Shown: piece by piece, positions 11,299 to 23,567 of the stretch
How positions within the stretch are numbered: the first letter of the stretch is position 1
How the letters are laid out: every line of letters starts with the position of its first letter
Assembly: GCA_038373885.1 (NCBI GenBank)
Contig: JAWZYV010019464.1
Coordinates: forward strand, 992,001-1,056,000
Source of the DNA: Cheiracanthium punctorium
Taxonomy: Eukaryota; Arthropoda; Arachnida; Araneae; Cheiracanthiidae
DNA length: 64,000 bases
Direction: 5' to 3'
Notes under the pieces: model-generated
Databases searched by the model: none
What the model was told of the DNA's origin: nothing
What the model saw: only the letters and a program-made list of their open reading frames with translations
Program-made: the position numbers and the translations under genes

Positions 11299-12376
11299 TA
11301 ACTAAGTTCCCAATAACATACAATACAGCATTTCTTTTTTGAAAGCAATCGACTGAAGAATTTATTTACAGGGTCACCCAAAGATTTTCAATGTATTAAG
11401 ATTAAGGTCTATGGATGCCTTCCATTCATTAAATGTCTCTGATGAATCACTATTTCGGCTGTAACCTAAATCTCGCTATCTATTTGGAGCTTGTCGCCTT
11501 TTATCGAAATATCGCCTAATTAAGCGCCAAAAACAAATCTTTCAAGTTGAACTCAGTTTGGCGATATCTCAAACATTTGTCTAGAAATCGCTAAAATTTA
11601 GTATTATTGTAGTATTTTATTTCTTTTAAGCAAAAAAAAAAAAAAAAAAATTGAAATGCAGTCCATCGAAAATATTTACGATTTAACTGACGTACAAGGA
11701 AGTCATGTGGTGTCCCCATCAGATTTTTTTAATTAGTAGTATATGCAAAAAAAAACCTATCATTAAAATCGATTAAGAACGCTTCTTAGACAATTACGTA
11801 TTAGATCTGCGTATGTCACTCAAGTGTGGTCGCTAGGGTGGTTTAATTGCTTTATAATTTGTCGACATGACCATGATGAACATTTTCGTCGATGTACATT
11901 CAGTATGTTTACTCGTTCATACATACTTTACTTACAAGTCGTTATCATTGATTGTTTAAGAACGAGCTACGAGTGCGCTCAGTATTGATTTGTTATCATT
12001 AGAACATTCACGTATCAAATATCAATTATTACACGAGTATAGATAAAAAAATAAAGAAAACTGGCTTCAATTCACTTCAGCATAACAAAAAATTATTCCC
12101 ATTCTAAATTAGTAGCGTTTGGCAAATTCTCGCTAAATATAGTAGATGTCTCCAAGCTGGGTTGAGTTTTGGGAATTTAATTTTTGGCGCTAAACTTGGC
12201 GACTTTTGACATTAAGACCAGCGCCGCTATTGGCAACCCTTTAAGCAATGCACGGTAAAAAAATATCGCTGTACATCCATTAAAAAACATATATATACGG
12301 TAAAACACAGCAGAAGCGCCCCCTCCCTTCTTTCCTCGTGCATTTCCTTTACTCTTAAACTACTGAACAAACGCCT
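11299..12376. other. Gene-free interval with TTGGCGA-type fragments and an A run
   Basis: No supported gene. It contains a 22 bp A homopolymer near 11629-11650 and short fragments with GGCGA/CGCCAAA motifs at about 11490-11580 and 12115-12215, like those stacked inside the LTR at 35199-36093. These are probably decayed repeat ends. Confidence 0.45.
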
Positions 12377-12600
12377 CTTGAAGGTGGATTCATAATGGCC
12401 GCTCTGCCCCACCGTTCTTTTCCGCTTTAAAACCGTGGTTGCCCGCGCGTGAGCTCGCGAAGCCGCAGTCAATGCACCAATGAAATCACGCCATATGCCA
12501 ACGAAGTGTGACGTCAGAAAAATGCTCTCCGCTTTGCTTCGCTGAGTGGCGTCATCGCGTCCTCTTAGCTGTCCGGAAAGGACAGTATGAATCCAGCTTC
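12377..12600. mobile_element. Candidate short TIR element, CpG-rich
   Basis: Inverted ends GAAGGTGGATTCATA (about 12379) and TATGAATCCAGCTTC (about 12587) enclose an unusually GC-rich 200 bp stretch with several CpG sites and a TGACGTCA-like motif (about 12510). Only about 15 bp of inverted repeat is visible and no target duplication was found. A CpG-rich unique region is an alternative. Confidence 0.45.
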
Positions 12601-13324
12601 ACTTGAAGATAGAGGGGGGGCGCTTGAACGGTATATTTTGCCAATTTTTACCGGATCGCGATTTTCCTTGAAGATTGGTAGGGGGGGGGGCACCCTTTTA
12701 CGGTATTTTAAGGTTACATAAATATGTATATTTTCCCTCCTTTTTTGATGTCGGTAAAAATTAGAATTAGCACGCTTTTTATCCCTTTGAAACGGGAGTT
12801 TTTAGGAGCACTGCAGTTTAATTCAGTTCTCGTTATCCTCATTTACGAACACCGAGATCGAAAGTGCTGGATTAATTCCTTATACATGCTTCCTGAACAC
12901 AGCAGTTTACATTCTGAATTCATGCTTCAAAAGTGTTGATGTAAGCTTAATTGATTGAAGGAATAACTCTGGCAGTCGACTGTTAATTAGAATTTCAAAA
13001 CTCTTCTTTCTCCCTTCGGTTTGATTCAGATTAATTTCTCGTTATGCTTTATATTTAAGGAGTAATATGTTAGGCTCTTTTCTATATACAGGGTTTTCCA
13101 CAATGATCTGGACAAACTGTACTGAGTGGTAGGGCACATAATCAGGAATCAGAATCTGGGGTCAAAAACCCCTTTTTCCTAGATGTCATATTCACCAAGC
13201 ATTTTACACGTGGATTAATCAAATATGCATTTTAAAGTCATGGGCAAGATATCTTATCGATGGATTTTACACGAGTTTTAGGATTAATTCCCGTGTCAAG
13301 TGTTTGTGAAAAGACCATTAGCTG
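12601..13324. other. Gene-free interval
   Basis: G runs occur at about 12610 and 12680. Sequence from about 13090 (CAGGGTTTTCCACAATG) resembles a transposon end, but no partner end was found. No gene is supported. Confidence 0.4.
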
Positions 13325-13608
13325 TTAACCCATTTATGCCTAGTGTCCCGTTTTTGGGACGGCATTTTCGCTATTAGTCGAAAACGTTATTTATTTTTCC
13401 TAGCCCTTATTCATGAGTATTGATCCTCAACTCTACAAAATATTTTAACATGACCCAGTAGGATGTCGATATTTCGTTTTTTATGCATAATGATTTTAAA
13501 AGAAATCATCCCTTGTTCAAGAAGTTGACATCAGAAATTGATCTATTATTTCTGTTATCAGTAAAAATCGAAGAAAGTCGCAAAAATATCCAGGCACAAA
13601 TGGGTTAA
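13325..13608 (-). mobile_element. piggyBac-type MITE, family 1, copy c
   Basis: Flanked by intact TTAA (13325-13328, 13605-13608), in the opposite orientation to the copies at 1506 and 11015. It keeps the GTCCC-GGGAC hairpin at its left end and the CCAGGCACAAATGGG terminus at its right. Confidence 0.85.
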
Positions 13609-14849
13609 TAATCACTTTAGGAAAAATGTTGAAGTGTTCTTCTAATTTCTTAACCAAGTTTCATAAACAATGCGAGCTTGTCTCCAAAATTTGATCAATG
13701 AAATGAAATAGAATTTTTAAGATAATAATTTCGGTCGCGTGTTTTCTCAAAAATATACATTAGTTTTTGACGAACGATGGTTGTAAAGTTCACTGTCATT
13801 TCAGCACTTGTTCCAAAGTGATAGTTAAGAGCTGCATGAAGATGATGTTTTCGACCCCACGCTGCTAGACGATTCTGAATCATCATGATGTGTCCGATCT
13901 CCCCTTGAAGTTCGTCGAAATGATTATGGGAGACGCACATTGTTCCAAATTACAGCATGAAAGTACTGACAACAGAAAGGGAATCTACTGCGCTGCATTT
14001 TTTGTAAAGAAGACTGTTAATTCCTTAATCCAGGAAACACCTACTTTTAATGCTTTCTTCTTTGATAACAAAGAATACTCTACAATAAACCTGAGAAAGT
14101 TGATGGATGTGACGGGAATTCTTGGCTTTCAAAGGGTTAACGTGTTGAATCTGCAATTTTGACATTTTCATGATGAAAAATTGCAATTCTAACCCATTTG
14201 TGGTGATGTAGGTCACATATTTAATATCAGTAACATTTATTTTCATTTTTTTTTTAAAAATCAAGGATATCAACTTTTACTTCTGTTCTCATTTTTCCTT
14301 ACTTCGGCTCTCAAATTATGTATTTCGCTTTTTTCCGCACGCAATAACCTTTATTGTGTATTTATTTCAGTCTATCCGGAGTACACTGGGCTAAAAACGT
14401 ATTTTCTTGCGTCAGTTTTTAACTTGTGACGTGTTCCTCATCCACACCTTAATCCCTTATACTAATATATAGTTACGCTGATCCCTGACGTATACATTCT
14501 GGAAAAACACCAGGTAACCACTTCATAACTTTTACCTTCCTTACTCCAAAATTATTAAAAAGTTAAGAAAACAACGCAATAACATTTACACCGTTCGTAC
14601 GATCCCCTTGAAAATTTTCAAAATTATACATTAAAATATAGAAAACAATCTACGTTACTTTAAAAATCTGAAAATCCAAACGTTCCCCAATTCTTAAGCG
14701 TTCTTTCGCTACTTTCAGTTCCATTTTATTTCCGAGATTGAAAACAGTTTATAATTTCCGTGACAAAATGAGGAGCAGCGAGTGAGAATGACGTCATAGT
14801 GAAGTCACGTTTATCAGGGTCTGAAGGGAAAATTGCAATTCCAGTTCGC
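13609..14849. other. Gene-free interval
   Basis: Three short open frames of 80-90 codons overlap here on both strands. They lack recognisable domains and their composition follows the AT-rich background. I see no gene and no clear repeat. Confidence 0.45.
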
Positions 14850-15366
14850 TTAACCCTTTAAAGCGCAGTGATCCCACTCTGAGAACACCCAACTCTGACG
14901 TTTGGAGTGTTGCCAGTCACGAAGAATAGATTTGATTGTTATAAAAATAGTTGCGGGTGACATAGCTCCACGAGAATCCGTTACTTTTTAGCACGTCATT
15001 TCCCATCAAGAAATTGTCACGATTCTTTTTAACAGCACTGACATCTGCTGAAAAATGGAAGAACGCGAGAACAGCTGGATAGATTGCCCAATGCTGGAAA
15101 AAGGACAGCCGTTGCCATTGCTCGACTGAACTACCAGCAATATGGCGGACGATTGAAACGTTCATCGCGTGCCACAGATCTAGAGACCCTTTTTTGACGC
15201 AGCTGGCTGTGCCCGGCACTGCCAGCTGCGTCAAAAAAGGGTCTCTAGATCTGTGGCACTCGATGAACGTTTCGATCGTCCGCCATATTGCTGGTAGTTC
15301 AGTCGAGCAATGGCAACGACTGTCCTTTTTCCAGCATTGGGAAAGGGTTGCGCCTCAAAGGGTTAA
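14850..15366 (-). mobile_element. piggyBac-type palindromic MITE, family 2, complete copy
   Basis: Flanked by TTAA at 14850-14853 and 15363-15366, with termini CCCTTTAAAGCGCAGTG and GCGCCTCAAAGGG. The right half is a long perfect-looking hairpin centred near 15213, with arms of about 140 bp running out from the GCAGCTGGC/GCCAGCTGC region. Because of the palindrome, an open frame on the minus strand (starting 15234) and one on the plus strand (starting 15194) encode almost the same about 49-residue N-terminal peptide, containing CVKKGSLDLWH. There is no transposase. An RNA read through it would form a long double-stranded stem. Confidence 0.85.
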
Positions 15367-16561
15367 AATAATTTTTTTCCAGATTACATTACAGAGTTTA
15401 TTTTTTTTTCCACTTCGAATGAAGCATTGATAAAAGAGGGGCTGCTTTCACAAAACGAAATCGTTCGAATGCGAAAAGTTTCCGCACGTTTCCAGAAAAG
15501 CATGAAATAGGATTTCTGTATATAGTAAAAATTGAATGTGAAGTTATTTATTTTAGGGGGGCGAAGATTAAATATATTGAGCGTAGATATGTTTTCGTGG
15601 AATGCTTTTTTCTGGCGTCAAATAGTAATTGCCATCACAACTGGCTTAGTTAGTTCTAATCACCCTGCACTTAAGAATTTGAGTTATTTCATTGATAAAC
15701 AGGCTAACATAAAAATGGTAAAAAATACCATAAAATGCGAATGTTTCTAAATTTCGGCAAACTTTACAGCAGATGCGCAAACAGAAGATATAAACTTATT
15801 TTATTTCTTTTCTGACATCTTTATAGTCACAAAAAATTCGAAACATTTACGCGATATACTATTACGAGTCGGAAAAAAAAATAATCGCTCTTTTCACCAG
15901 AACCTAGTGTACGTCTTATGCGAATTAAATTATTTAACTATTTTGAGCAGCATTTATAACCCTAATATGCATGTTCTTTTTTAATGGCCTGAAAATAAAT
16001 TATAACTTCATGACTTACTTATGACAGGAAAATGAATTTTTAAAAAATCGGCATAGAGTTTCCCAGAAGAATCACGAAAAGAGTTCTTATTCGAAAATGT
16101 ACGATGTCAACACTATAAGCTCGCATAAAACAAAAGAGAGTAATATAGCCTAATTCTACTTTATTGATTCCTATACAACTATTTTTAATAGTTTTATACC
16201 GGTTGATTCAAAATAGATGTTAAGGCAATTAATTTTTAAACGGTACGTGATCAAAACACACTTCCAATTAGAATAGTTCGTCCAACTGGGGGTTGTATAC
16301 ATATTAAGATACGAAATTTAATTTTATACCGTCCTCCCTTCCCTACCTTTTATATTGAAAAGAATGTTGCTCTTTGCCTAAGAAAATGAATAAAACAAAT
16401 CCTCTGTCTTAGCGTGGAATAGTTTCCGAGATAGATCAATTTGAAAATTTTGGCATGTGTCGCCAAGCAACAAGGGGATGTCTCCGAAGTGAGAAAAATG
16501 TAATTACTTTTCAACTGACGTTAATTTATGTTAATAGTCACCCGATAGACACAGTTGACTG
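15367..16561. other. Gene-free interval with one repeat fragment
   Basis: At 15422-15510 lies an inverted fragment of the repeat tail also present at 7425-7505 and 8323-8417. At about 16199, ACCGGTTGATTCAAAA resembles a transposon end without a partner. Otherwise AT-rich and unassigned. Confidence 0.45.
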
Positions 16562-16938
16562 TGACTGGCTGTGCCGCACAGCCAGCTGCGTCAAAAAGGG
16601 ATCTCTAGATCTGTGGCAGGCGATGAACGTTTCGATCGTCCGCCCTCTTGCTGGTAGTTATGTCGAGCGATGGCAACGGATGCCCTTTTTTCAGCATTGG
16701 GCAATCGATGCAGCTGTTCTCGCGTTCTTCCATTTTTCAGCAAATGTCAGTGCTGCTAAAAACAATCGTGACCATTCTTTTACAGGAAATGACGTGCTAA
16801 AAAGTAAAGAATTCTGGTGGAGCTATGTCACCCACCACTATTTTCATAGAAATCAAGTCTATTCTTCGTGACTGGCAACAGTCAAAACGTCAGAGTTGGG
16901 TGTTCCCAGAGCGGGATCACTGCGCCTTAAAGGGTTAA
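16562..16938 (+). mobile_element. piggyBac-type MITE, family 2, left-truncated
   Basis: It begins in the hairpin loop (GGCTGTGCCGCACAGCC, about 16566) and continues through one hairpin arm to the AAAGGGTTAA end (TTAA at 16935-16938). The entire left arm and left terminus are missing. A 138-codon open frame reads through the surviving arm but is a by-product of the repeat. Confidence 0.8.
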
Positions 16939-17196
16939 CAATCTTCTCGAACACTTCAACAGTCGGAAGTATGCATAAAACGGTGTACATAACTGTGGCC
17001 GTTACCTGACTTTCGGCGTTGGAACCGTTTTTAAAAGAACAAAAATGCTCAAACAGTTGCTCGTGTAAAACGGAGTAGGGTTAAATATGTCATAATAACA
17101 TTTTTATGACACTTCTTAAAAATACCATAGTATAAATAACATAACACCAACAAACACGTAAAAAAAAATCAGAACATCTGGTGTAAATAACATTAC

Positions 17197-17407
17197 TTCC
17201 ATTTTTCAGCAGATGTCAGTGCTGTTAAAAATAATCGTGACCATTTTTTGACGGGAAATGAGTAGCTATAAATTAAAGGATTCTCGTGGAGCTGTGTCAC
17301 CCGCAACTACTTTTATAGAAATCCAATCTATTCCTCCGGACTGGCAACTGTCAAAACTTCAGAGTTTGGCTTTCCCAGAGCGGGAATACTGAGCGTTAAA
17401 GGGTTAA
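17197..17407 (+). mobile_element. piggyBac-type MITE, family 2, end fragment
   Basis: It retains only the non-palindromic half, from CTTCCATTTTTCAGCAGATG to AAAGGGTTAA (TTAA at 17404-17407). The whole hairpin is gone. It lies 80 bp upstream of the unclassified TIR element copy B. Confidence 0.75.
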
Positions 17408-17486
17408 ACGCGGTTCCCAATAGAACATCGAAAGTGAAATATCGCCGGTTTGGTGTGTGCTTTTTAGGGTGAAAGCCTCCCTCGAC

Positions 17487-18691
17487 CGGGGCCATCGCTA
17501 AGCAACGGGCCTGTTCATGAGTTGCCACCACTAAAAATGAGTTTATCATTGAGGCCTGTTTTCTCTATTCGCAGTGTTCTATTTTATTATTCTAAGTATT
17601 ATAAATATTATTTTATTTTATTGTTTTAAAACAATTTTTTAATTGTTTTATCGTACTAAAGAACTTCAGATGTGGGTAATCGTTTTGTGAATCTTACGCC
17701 GTTTTCTTTCATGAAAATTTATCATAAAATTCGAACATTTTGCTCTGAATGTAAAGGTAAGTGAGCACTTTTATAATTTATTTAGAAATTCTAAAAAGTA
17801 TGTATGTAAATCATGTTTAGTGAATAATTACTCATGTGTTATTTATAAATAAATTATTTTAATCAGAAATCGTATTACTTGAGTAGTTTTATTCTTGTAA
17901 ATAAGCATGACGTTGTGATACTACTTTGACAATTTAATTTTGCCAGTTGAAAATGTTATTTATCAGTTAGATATGCCTTGATTATGTGATTCAGACTTAC
18001 ATCTGGTACAGTGCAAAAATAAAGTAAACTATAAATTATTGATTTTTGCCCGTTTATATAGAAGCTTCAAATGTAGTTAATATTTTCTACAAGCGTTCAT
18101 TATGCTTGCTCAATTCCCAAGTTCGATTGAGAAAGCGACAAAAGAATAACATATAGTACATGAAATGTCTTTATTAAAGAATAATTAATTCGGGGATCGC
18201 GCTATAGAGCGTATTTTATCATTTTTCTCCAATATACAGGATATCCCGAAAACACTGAAATGCGCTTTAATACATCATTTATTAAAGATTAATGTTAAAT
18301 TGTTTAAAATAACGTAGGAAATACGACTACGTTCACGAAATATTCATTATAAAAATGTCTTTCTCATTTGCGTATTTAGTTATTTTAAAGTATATTAAAT
18401 ATCCACTTGTGAAACTAAAATAAGCAATCGTGAATCATGAGAGTAAGCGCTACTTGTTTTTCCCTCAAATTATATGCATCTATTTTCTTAATATGTATCA
18501 CAGCAAACAAATTAATCATGAGTTCGTACTGGAATTAGTAACACAATTACTACTTAAAACTACATTAAAAAACGTTTGAAAGCACTGGGGAGCTTAAGAA
18601 ATGTCTGATGTATAACGTGAAGACTCGAGCATCCGTAGGCCTCTTTGGATGGCTCATCAAAATGCACGCGCAGGCCCGTTACTAATTGCGA
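17487..18691 (-). mobile_element. Unclassified TIR element, copy B (uninterrupted)
   Basis: Reverse complement of 1197-2678. TIR sites are AGCAACGGGCCTGT (17501-17514) and GCAGGCCCGTTACT (18670-18683). It lacks the piggyBac MITE; the empty target is the TTAA at 18385-18388. The two copies are clearly homologous but separated by many substitutions and small indels. No protein-coding content was recognised. Confidence 0.65.
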
Positions 18692-19570
18692 AGGTCCCGA
18701 CGGCCTTCATGTTCAAACGATATTTACGGGGTGCCAATCCAGGTACATGTCTCTCATCTGGAATTGGTTCAGAATTGGGAGACCAATCATGCTATACTAT
18801 AGGATACTACCTTCCGGGAAGGCCTAACTATTTTGTTTAAAGACAGCTATTAGTGGCGGCTCGTGACCCTTTTCAGTTGCGGGCGCCAATTAAAACTGGG
18901 AAAATATATATACATATAGAGCAACCAATCCCCCCGTGCACACAGTGTAAGTATTTTAAATTTTTTCAAATGACAAATGATGATCAAAATTACTATTCAA
19001 CTTTTGCTATTATTTACTTAATTATGTTAATATTGAAAAGTTTACTCTCTCTAACTAATCAAAAAACCACGTTAATTTTTATCTAGAATTTATGTTCCTT
19101 ATTGCTACTTGTTCATATTTTTTAAATGATTTATTTTTTTTAAATCAATATTAACATACAAAATATATTTACACATCGCATTTCGTAAATCTAGAAAATA
19201 AAACAGAAAAATATCTGGCTGCACTGCAAAAATACGATCACGCACATAAAAAGATGATCCTGCTGAGCGGATAATTTCGCCAATAGCTAACGATTGGCGA
19301 AATTTCCACGCTCTGTCGTGTAAATCACCATGCGAGGGCAGGAAGATCAGGGCCCCGAAGGCAACGCCAAATCAGCCGTTTAGAAGCCAAGTTAATGTCG
19401 CGACAATATGGCTTATGTGCTCATTGTCAAATATGTCAACCCGATGAACGTAGAAAAGACGCCACGTTCAGGGCAAACAAGCTCATGGCCCCGTGTATGG
19501 TTTAGTTAGAGAAATATCGTAACTATCGTTTTTTTTAAGTGTTTTATTTTTAATGGATAGTATTAAAATA
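18692..19570. other. Gene-free interval with a perfect 11 bp hairpin
   Basis: At 19273-19302, ATTTCGCCAAT and ATTGGCGAAAT form a perfect stem around an 8 bp loop. Nearby sequence (19310-19480) is less AT-rich and unassigned. No gene is supported. Confidence 0.45.
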
Positions 19571-20069
19571 CTGGGTTGGCAACAAAGTAATTGCGTTTTC
19601 TTGTATAAAATTGAAGCAAATAAGTTTTCAACAAGTTTTTAATTACAGGTAAGCTGTGCCTGAACATACGATTCATATTTGTTACATTTTAAAGTAAGAA
19701 TTTCACTGGCAGTATTTTTTTTCGTCCATAAAAGAGGGCCACCCTCCCCCTTTTTTCGCTTTTATCCTCCTTAGAGGACACTATTAAAAATGTCCTGAAA
19801 TTAATTTTTAGGTATTCGTGACTGCTGTATTTTACAGAAAGAATTTCACGGATATCTCTATTTTTATTTGAGATCACGCGGGATATGTGAAAAGAACTTT
19901 TTGGCCCCTTACCCCCCTAAGATTACGAATTTTGGAAAATGCTCTCTGATCTAGCACTTATGTTGAAGAACTCGCGTACGTGCCAAATTTCGCATCATTA
20001 ACTTCAGTAGTTTTGGCCAGGCGAAATATTGACCTACGGAAAAACGCAATTACTTTGTTGCCAACCCAA
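19571..20069. mobile_element. Non-autonomous mariner, copy 1
   Basis: A 499 bp element with TIRs of about 28 bp whose inner sequence reads GGGTTGGCAACAAAGTAATT, flanked by TA (19569-19570, 20070-20071). The termini match the TTGGGTTGGCAA class of mariner TIRs. The interior has no transposase motif. A second copy lies at 34246-34749 and is nearly identical, which implies relatively recent movement. Confidence 0.85.
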
Positions 20070-20071
20070 TA

Positions 20072-21365
20072 GGTTAAAATGCGCGTTTTTTCATATGAAG
20101 GTAATTTTTTAAAAGAACTGTGTTACATAATAGGAGAAGCTTAGATTTAGATGGTGGTTAGTCGGTGTGGCCAGGCTCCTCTGTCCCTTAATCACGAGTC
20201 ACCACTGCCTGTTATAGTTCCTGAAGTGTCCTACTGTCTTGCTGAGCCCCATCCGCATGCCCGGTTATAGCAAAACAGCGGTTTCCATTAATTTTTACAG
20301 CACATTTTTTGAATAACTGTTGGTAAAATAGTAAATGGTAAATTGTTAAATGTGGTCTTTTAGACTTCCCCATAGTGAAATGACCAACATCTCCGGCCGT
20401 CGTACCGAGAAAGCCTACAAGTAGGCCGCTGACCCTGCCATTCGATAGATAAAAAAAACACCAAACATTCAAAGAAAGTTATCAAATGAAAAATATACAT
20501 TAACCTGATGATTTTTTCGTGATCGTGAACACTATATCGATTTCATCATACTCTTCAACAAATCCCCCCCCCCTCCGTCTTATGGACTAACACAGGGTGT
20601 ATCACAATTTCGTCCCGGGTTTAGGAAGGCTTATAAGTATGTATATATTACTAATGTAGCATCAAAGTTGACTTTATTGGAGAAAGAAATGTTTTCAAGT
20701 TTTATTTCACAAAAGTCTAATATGTGAACTTTTCGTGACAGCGACGGATTAATGCAATTTTGTCGGGGGTGTGGGTGGGTGGGGGAGGGGTTAGAAGACT
20801 GACATATACATCCATTTTATGGAAATAAATAGGATTTTTTACATTACTTTCTTTTGCCTCAATTGGGGCGGTCGCAAAATTCCATAAAAAGAAATAGAAC
20901 GATGTTACTCTTTTCTTTCCCTTTCAAGCGCACTGATGTTACGTTGTTCTTGAAACAACAAATAAAATTCAATTAAAAAGTTACAAAAACTTAATTTTGT
21001 ATTGAACTAAGTCGGCAGACTAATATTGATGTGAACCTGCTAGTACGTCTTTATACTAATTTAGCATATTTTTCTAATTGAATAAGTTATTATAGTACAG
21101 ATATGATTTTTTTTTATTTCGAGTAGTGCGGCATAACTCCCGCACAAGAGCGGTGTCTCACCAGCAGTGCAATATTTTAGAAAAAATTGGTAAAAATATT
21201 AATTATTTTTTTTTAGATTTCTCTGTTGCAGTACACATGTTCTATATTCTACTATAAATAGCATCATTTATTTCACTGTATGTGCACCCTGGGAATTTTT
21301 ACACAAATTCCAAAAAATATGCGGCGTAACTCCCGGAATCACCCTATATATATATATATATATAT
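20072..21365. other. Gene-free interval
   Basis: Sequence at 20594 (CAGGGTGTATCACAATTTCG) looks like a transposon terminus, but no matching end was found. C and G runs occur near 20565 and 20775. No gene is supported. Confidence 0.4.
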
Positions 21366-22115
21366 AATATTCATTCATCCTAATCCCTACATGTCTTAAA
21401 ATAGCTGCATCTTGCGCTTTTAAGTTCATGTGATTTAAATCTCTCCTATTTATGCATTTCAGTGATTTATTGCACCTATCAAATGGCTTTTACGTATATG
21501 TTTTCTCTCCCTGATATCCTACTTACTTATTAAAATTTAATCTATAGTCTTATTTTCAATTTTTGATTCTTGTAAAAAGCTCGTTAATTGGCACATGTGC
21601 TATCTATTTTTTTATTTTTTTCACTTTATCAATGGATTATCTTGGGATTTCACTTTACGTAAGTAAGCTATTATATATTATATACTATTCTGTTTTATTA
21701 TGCTGCATAATGCGCTAATCTTTCAGAATATTTTTCTATATTATACTTGTCTACTGTTAAATGCATAACTCCAAAAATATCGCCAATATTAGGTAATATT
21801 CTTTCATCCTAATCTCTACATGTCTTAAAATAGCTGCATCTTGCGCTTTTAAGTTCATGTGATTTAAATCTCTCCTATTTATGCATTTCAGTGATTTATT
21901 ACACCTATCAAATGGCTTTTACGTATATGTTTTCTCTCCCCGATATCCTACTTACTTATTAAAATTTAATCTATAGTTTTAATTTCAATTTTTGATTCTT
22001 GTAAAAATCTCGTTAATTGGCACCATGTGCTATCTATTTTTTTATTTTTATATTTTTTTCACTTTATCAATGGATTATCTTGGGATTTCACTTTTCGTAA
22101 GTAAGCCATTATATA
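21366..22115 (+). repeat. Tandem duplication, two units of about 320 bp
   Basis: The segment from AATATTCATTCATCC (21366) to about 21689 recurs from 21795 to 22115, at a spacing of about 429 bp, with only scattered differences. Both units end in AT-rich sequence, the second running into the TA microsatellite. The high similarity suggests a recent duplication. Confidence 0.8.
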
Positions 22116-22165
22116 TTATTATATATATACATATACATTATTATATATATATATATATATATAAT

Positions 22166-22256
<91 letters not shown>

Positions 22257-22310
22257 CATACATATATATATATATATTTATTTAATTTATTTATTTATTT
22301 ATTTATCTAC
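22116..22310. repeat. (TA)n microsatellite
   Basis: Almost pure alternating TA for about 170 bp with a few interruptions, followed by TTTA repeats to 22306. Confidence 0.95.
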
Positions 22311-23222
22311 ACGCCTCCAAACTCGGGAGGGAATTGTGGCACGGCCTATATATCCATGTGCCTGATTCAGGTTGAGTTTGAATAAGCTCTCGTCGTCTCG
22401 AATTCGAAATCTTCACAAAGAATATTTTAAATGCTTTATGCTCATCTTGACGTCTTTCGGGTGGGCGAAAGTTTTTGAGAGATTTCGCGAAGAAAGTTCT
22501 GTCTATGCATTATTCAGTTCTATTTCTTGAGCAAGCGAGGGCGGGAAAAGCCTGGAACGTGGATTACGTTATTTAGAGAGACTTGACTCATCGTGATGAA
22601 TATGCATGCATATTCTGCAAGGATTGCGATTCTGAATCTGAACTTTCGTCACTTGTTTATTAATTTTTTTTTTGTCCGTGTAATGCATTGAAATATAGAA
22701 ACTCATTATTATTATTTAAAGGAACATAGATGATGTTTATTTAAATACAAATAAAAATAATCTGTGTAATTGGGGTGTTAACTATGCATGCTTAACATTT
22801 TAAACTGTTGAATATATCTAGTCATAATATTTATCATAATATTTTTTTACACTGTCCAGCAGTGGTCTACACTGAAAAAAAATGCCTCTGATATCTAGAA
22901 AAAAAAAAAAAAAAAAACTGGCGGAGCTAGAATTTATGAACCTACGCACTCCCTGTAAATATTAAATCATAGAACAAGACACTACTGAACCCACTTATCC
23001 TAAATTTAGATCGCTCTCCTATAAGCTAGTGATTGTACCGAGCTAAAAATATCCATAAATATATGCGTACATTAGAGGGTAGACTCACAAACGGTCATTC
23101 TAGTACATGAGTGTATCGAACGTTAATTTCGCGTAACACAAACTGGTCATTCTACTGTGATTCGCTAGAATACTACGGACTGGAAATTCTTGACAATTTC
23201 GTCAATACCAGTTGCGTGTATC
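22311..23222. other. Gene-free interval
   Basis: A slightly less AT-rich stretch (22320-22560) followed by AT-rich sequence and an A run near 22895. No gene or clear repeat was recognised. Confidence 0.4.
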
Positions 23223-23230
23223 ATCTACAC

Positions 23231-23559
23231 CAGCGTTTCTGAACCTGTGGGCGCGACCCCCAAGGGGGTCGCAGAACGTTTGCAGGCGGGGCACGAGAGA
23301 AACCAAAGAACAAATAGTGATGCATGTCTTTTAAAAAATCATCTTATTTATTCTCATTTTTACTCAAAAATATTACAATTTTCGCTTATAATATTCATTC
23401 AAACTTTACTGATAGCATTATTTTGTAGAAAATTCGACTCATTGTTCATTGTTAAAGATTAAAAAACTGAATGTATGCTGAAAAATGTGAGAGGGGGGGG
23501 GCGCCACTTGAGCTAGCCTTTGTTCGGGGGAAGCGACGTTAAAAGGTTGAGAACCGCTG
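23231..23559. mobile_element. hAT-type MITE
   Basis: The termini CAGCGTTTCTGAACCT and AGGTTGAGAACCGCTG are inverted repeats of the CAGxGxTTCTxAACC type typical of hAT elements. They are flanked by an 8 bp target duplication, ATCTACAC (23223-23230) and ATCTACAT (23560-23567), with one mismatch. GC-rich ends with C/G runs enclose an AT-rich core. No transposase is present. Confidence 0.85.
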
Positions 23560-23567
23560 ATCTACAT

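Noticed and set aside
12377..12600. CpG-rich stretch as a gene promoter
   Set aside because: The inverted ends make a small repeat element at least as likely, and no exon follows on either strand.
16455..16871. A 138-codon open frame
   Set aside because: It starts outside and reads into a family-2 piggyBac-type MITE arm; the peptide is a translation of the repeat.
19689..19877. A 62-codon minus-strand frame conserved in both non-autonomous mariner copies (also 34364-34552)
   Set aside because: It is conserved because the whole 500 bp element is nearly identical; the peptide resembles no transposase and the non-coding parts are equally conserved.
22136..22177. Coding potential reading Ile-Tyr repeats
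   Set aside because: Translation of the TA microsatellite.
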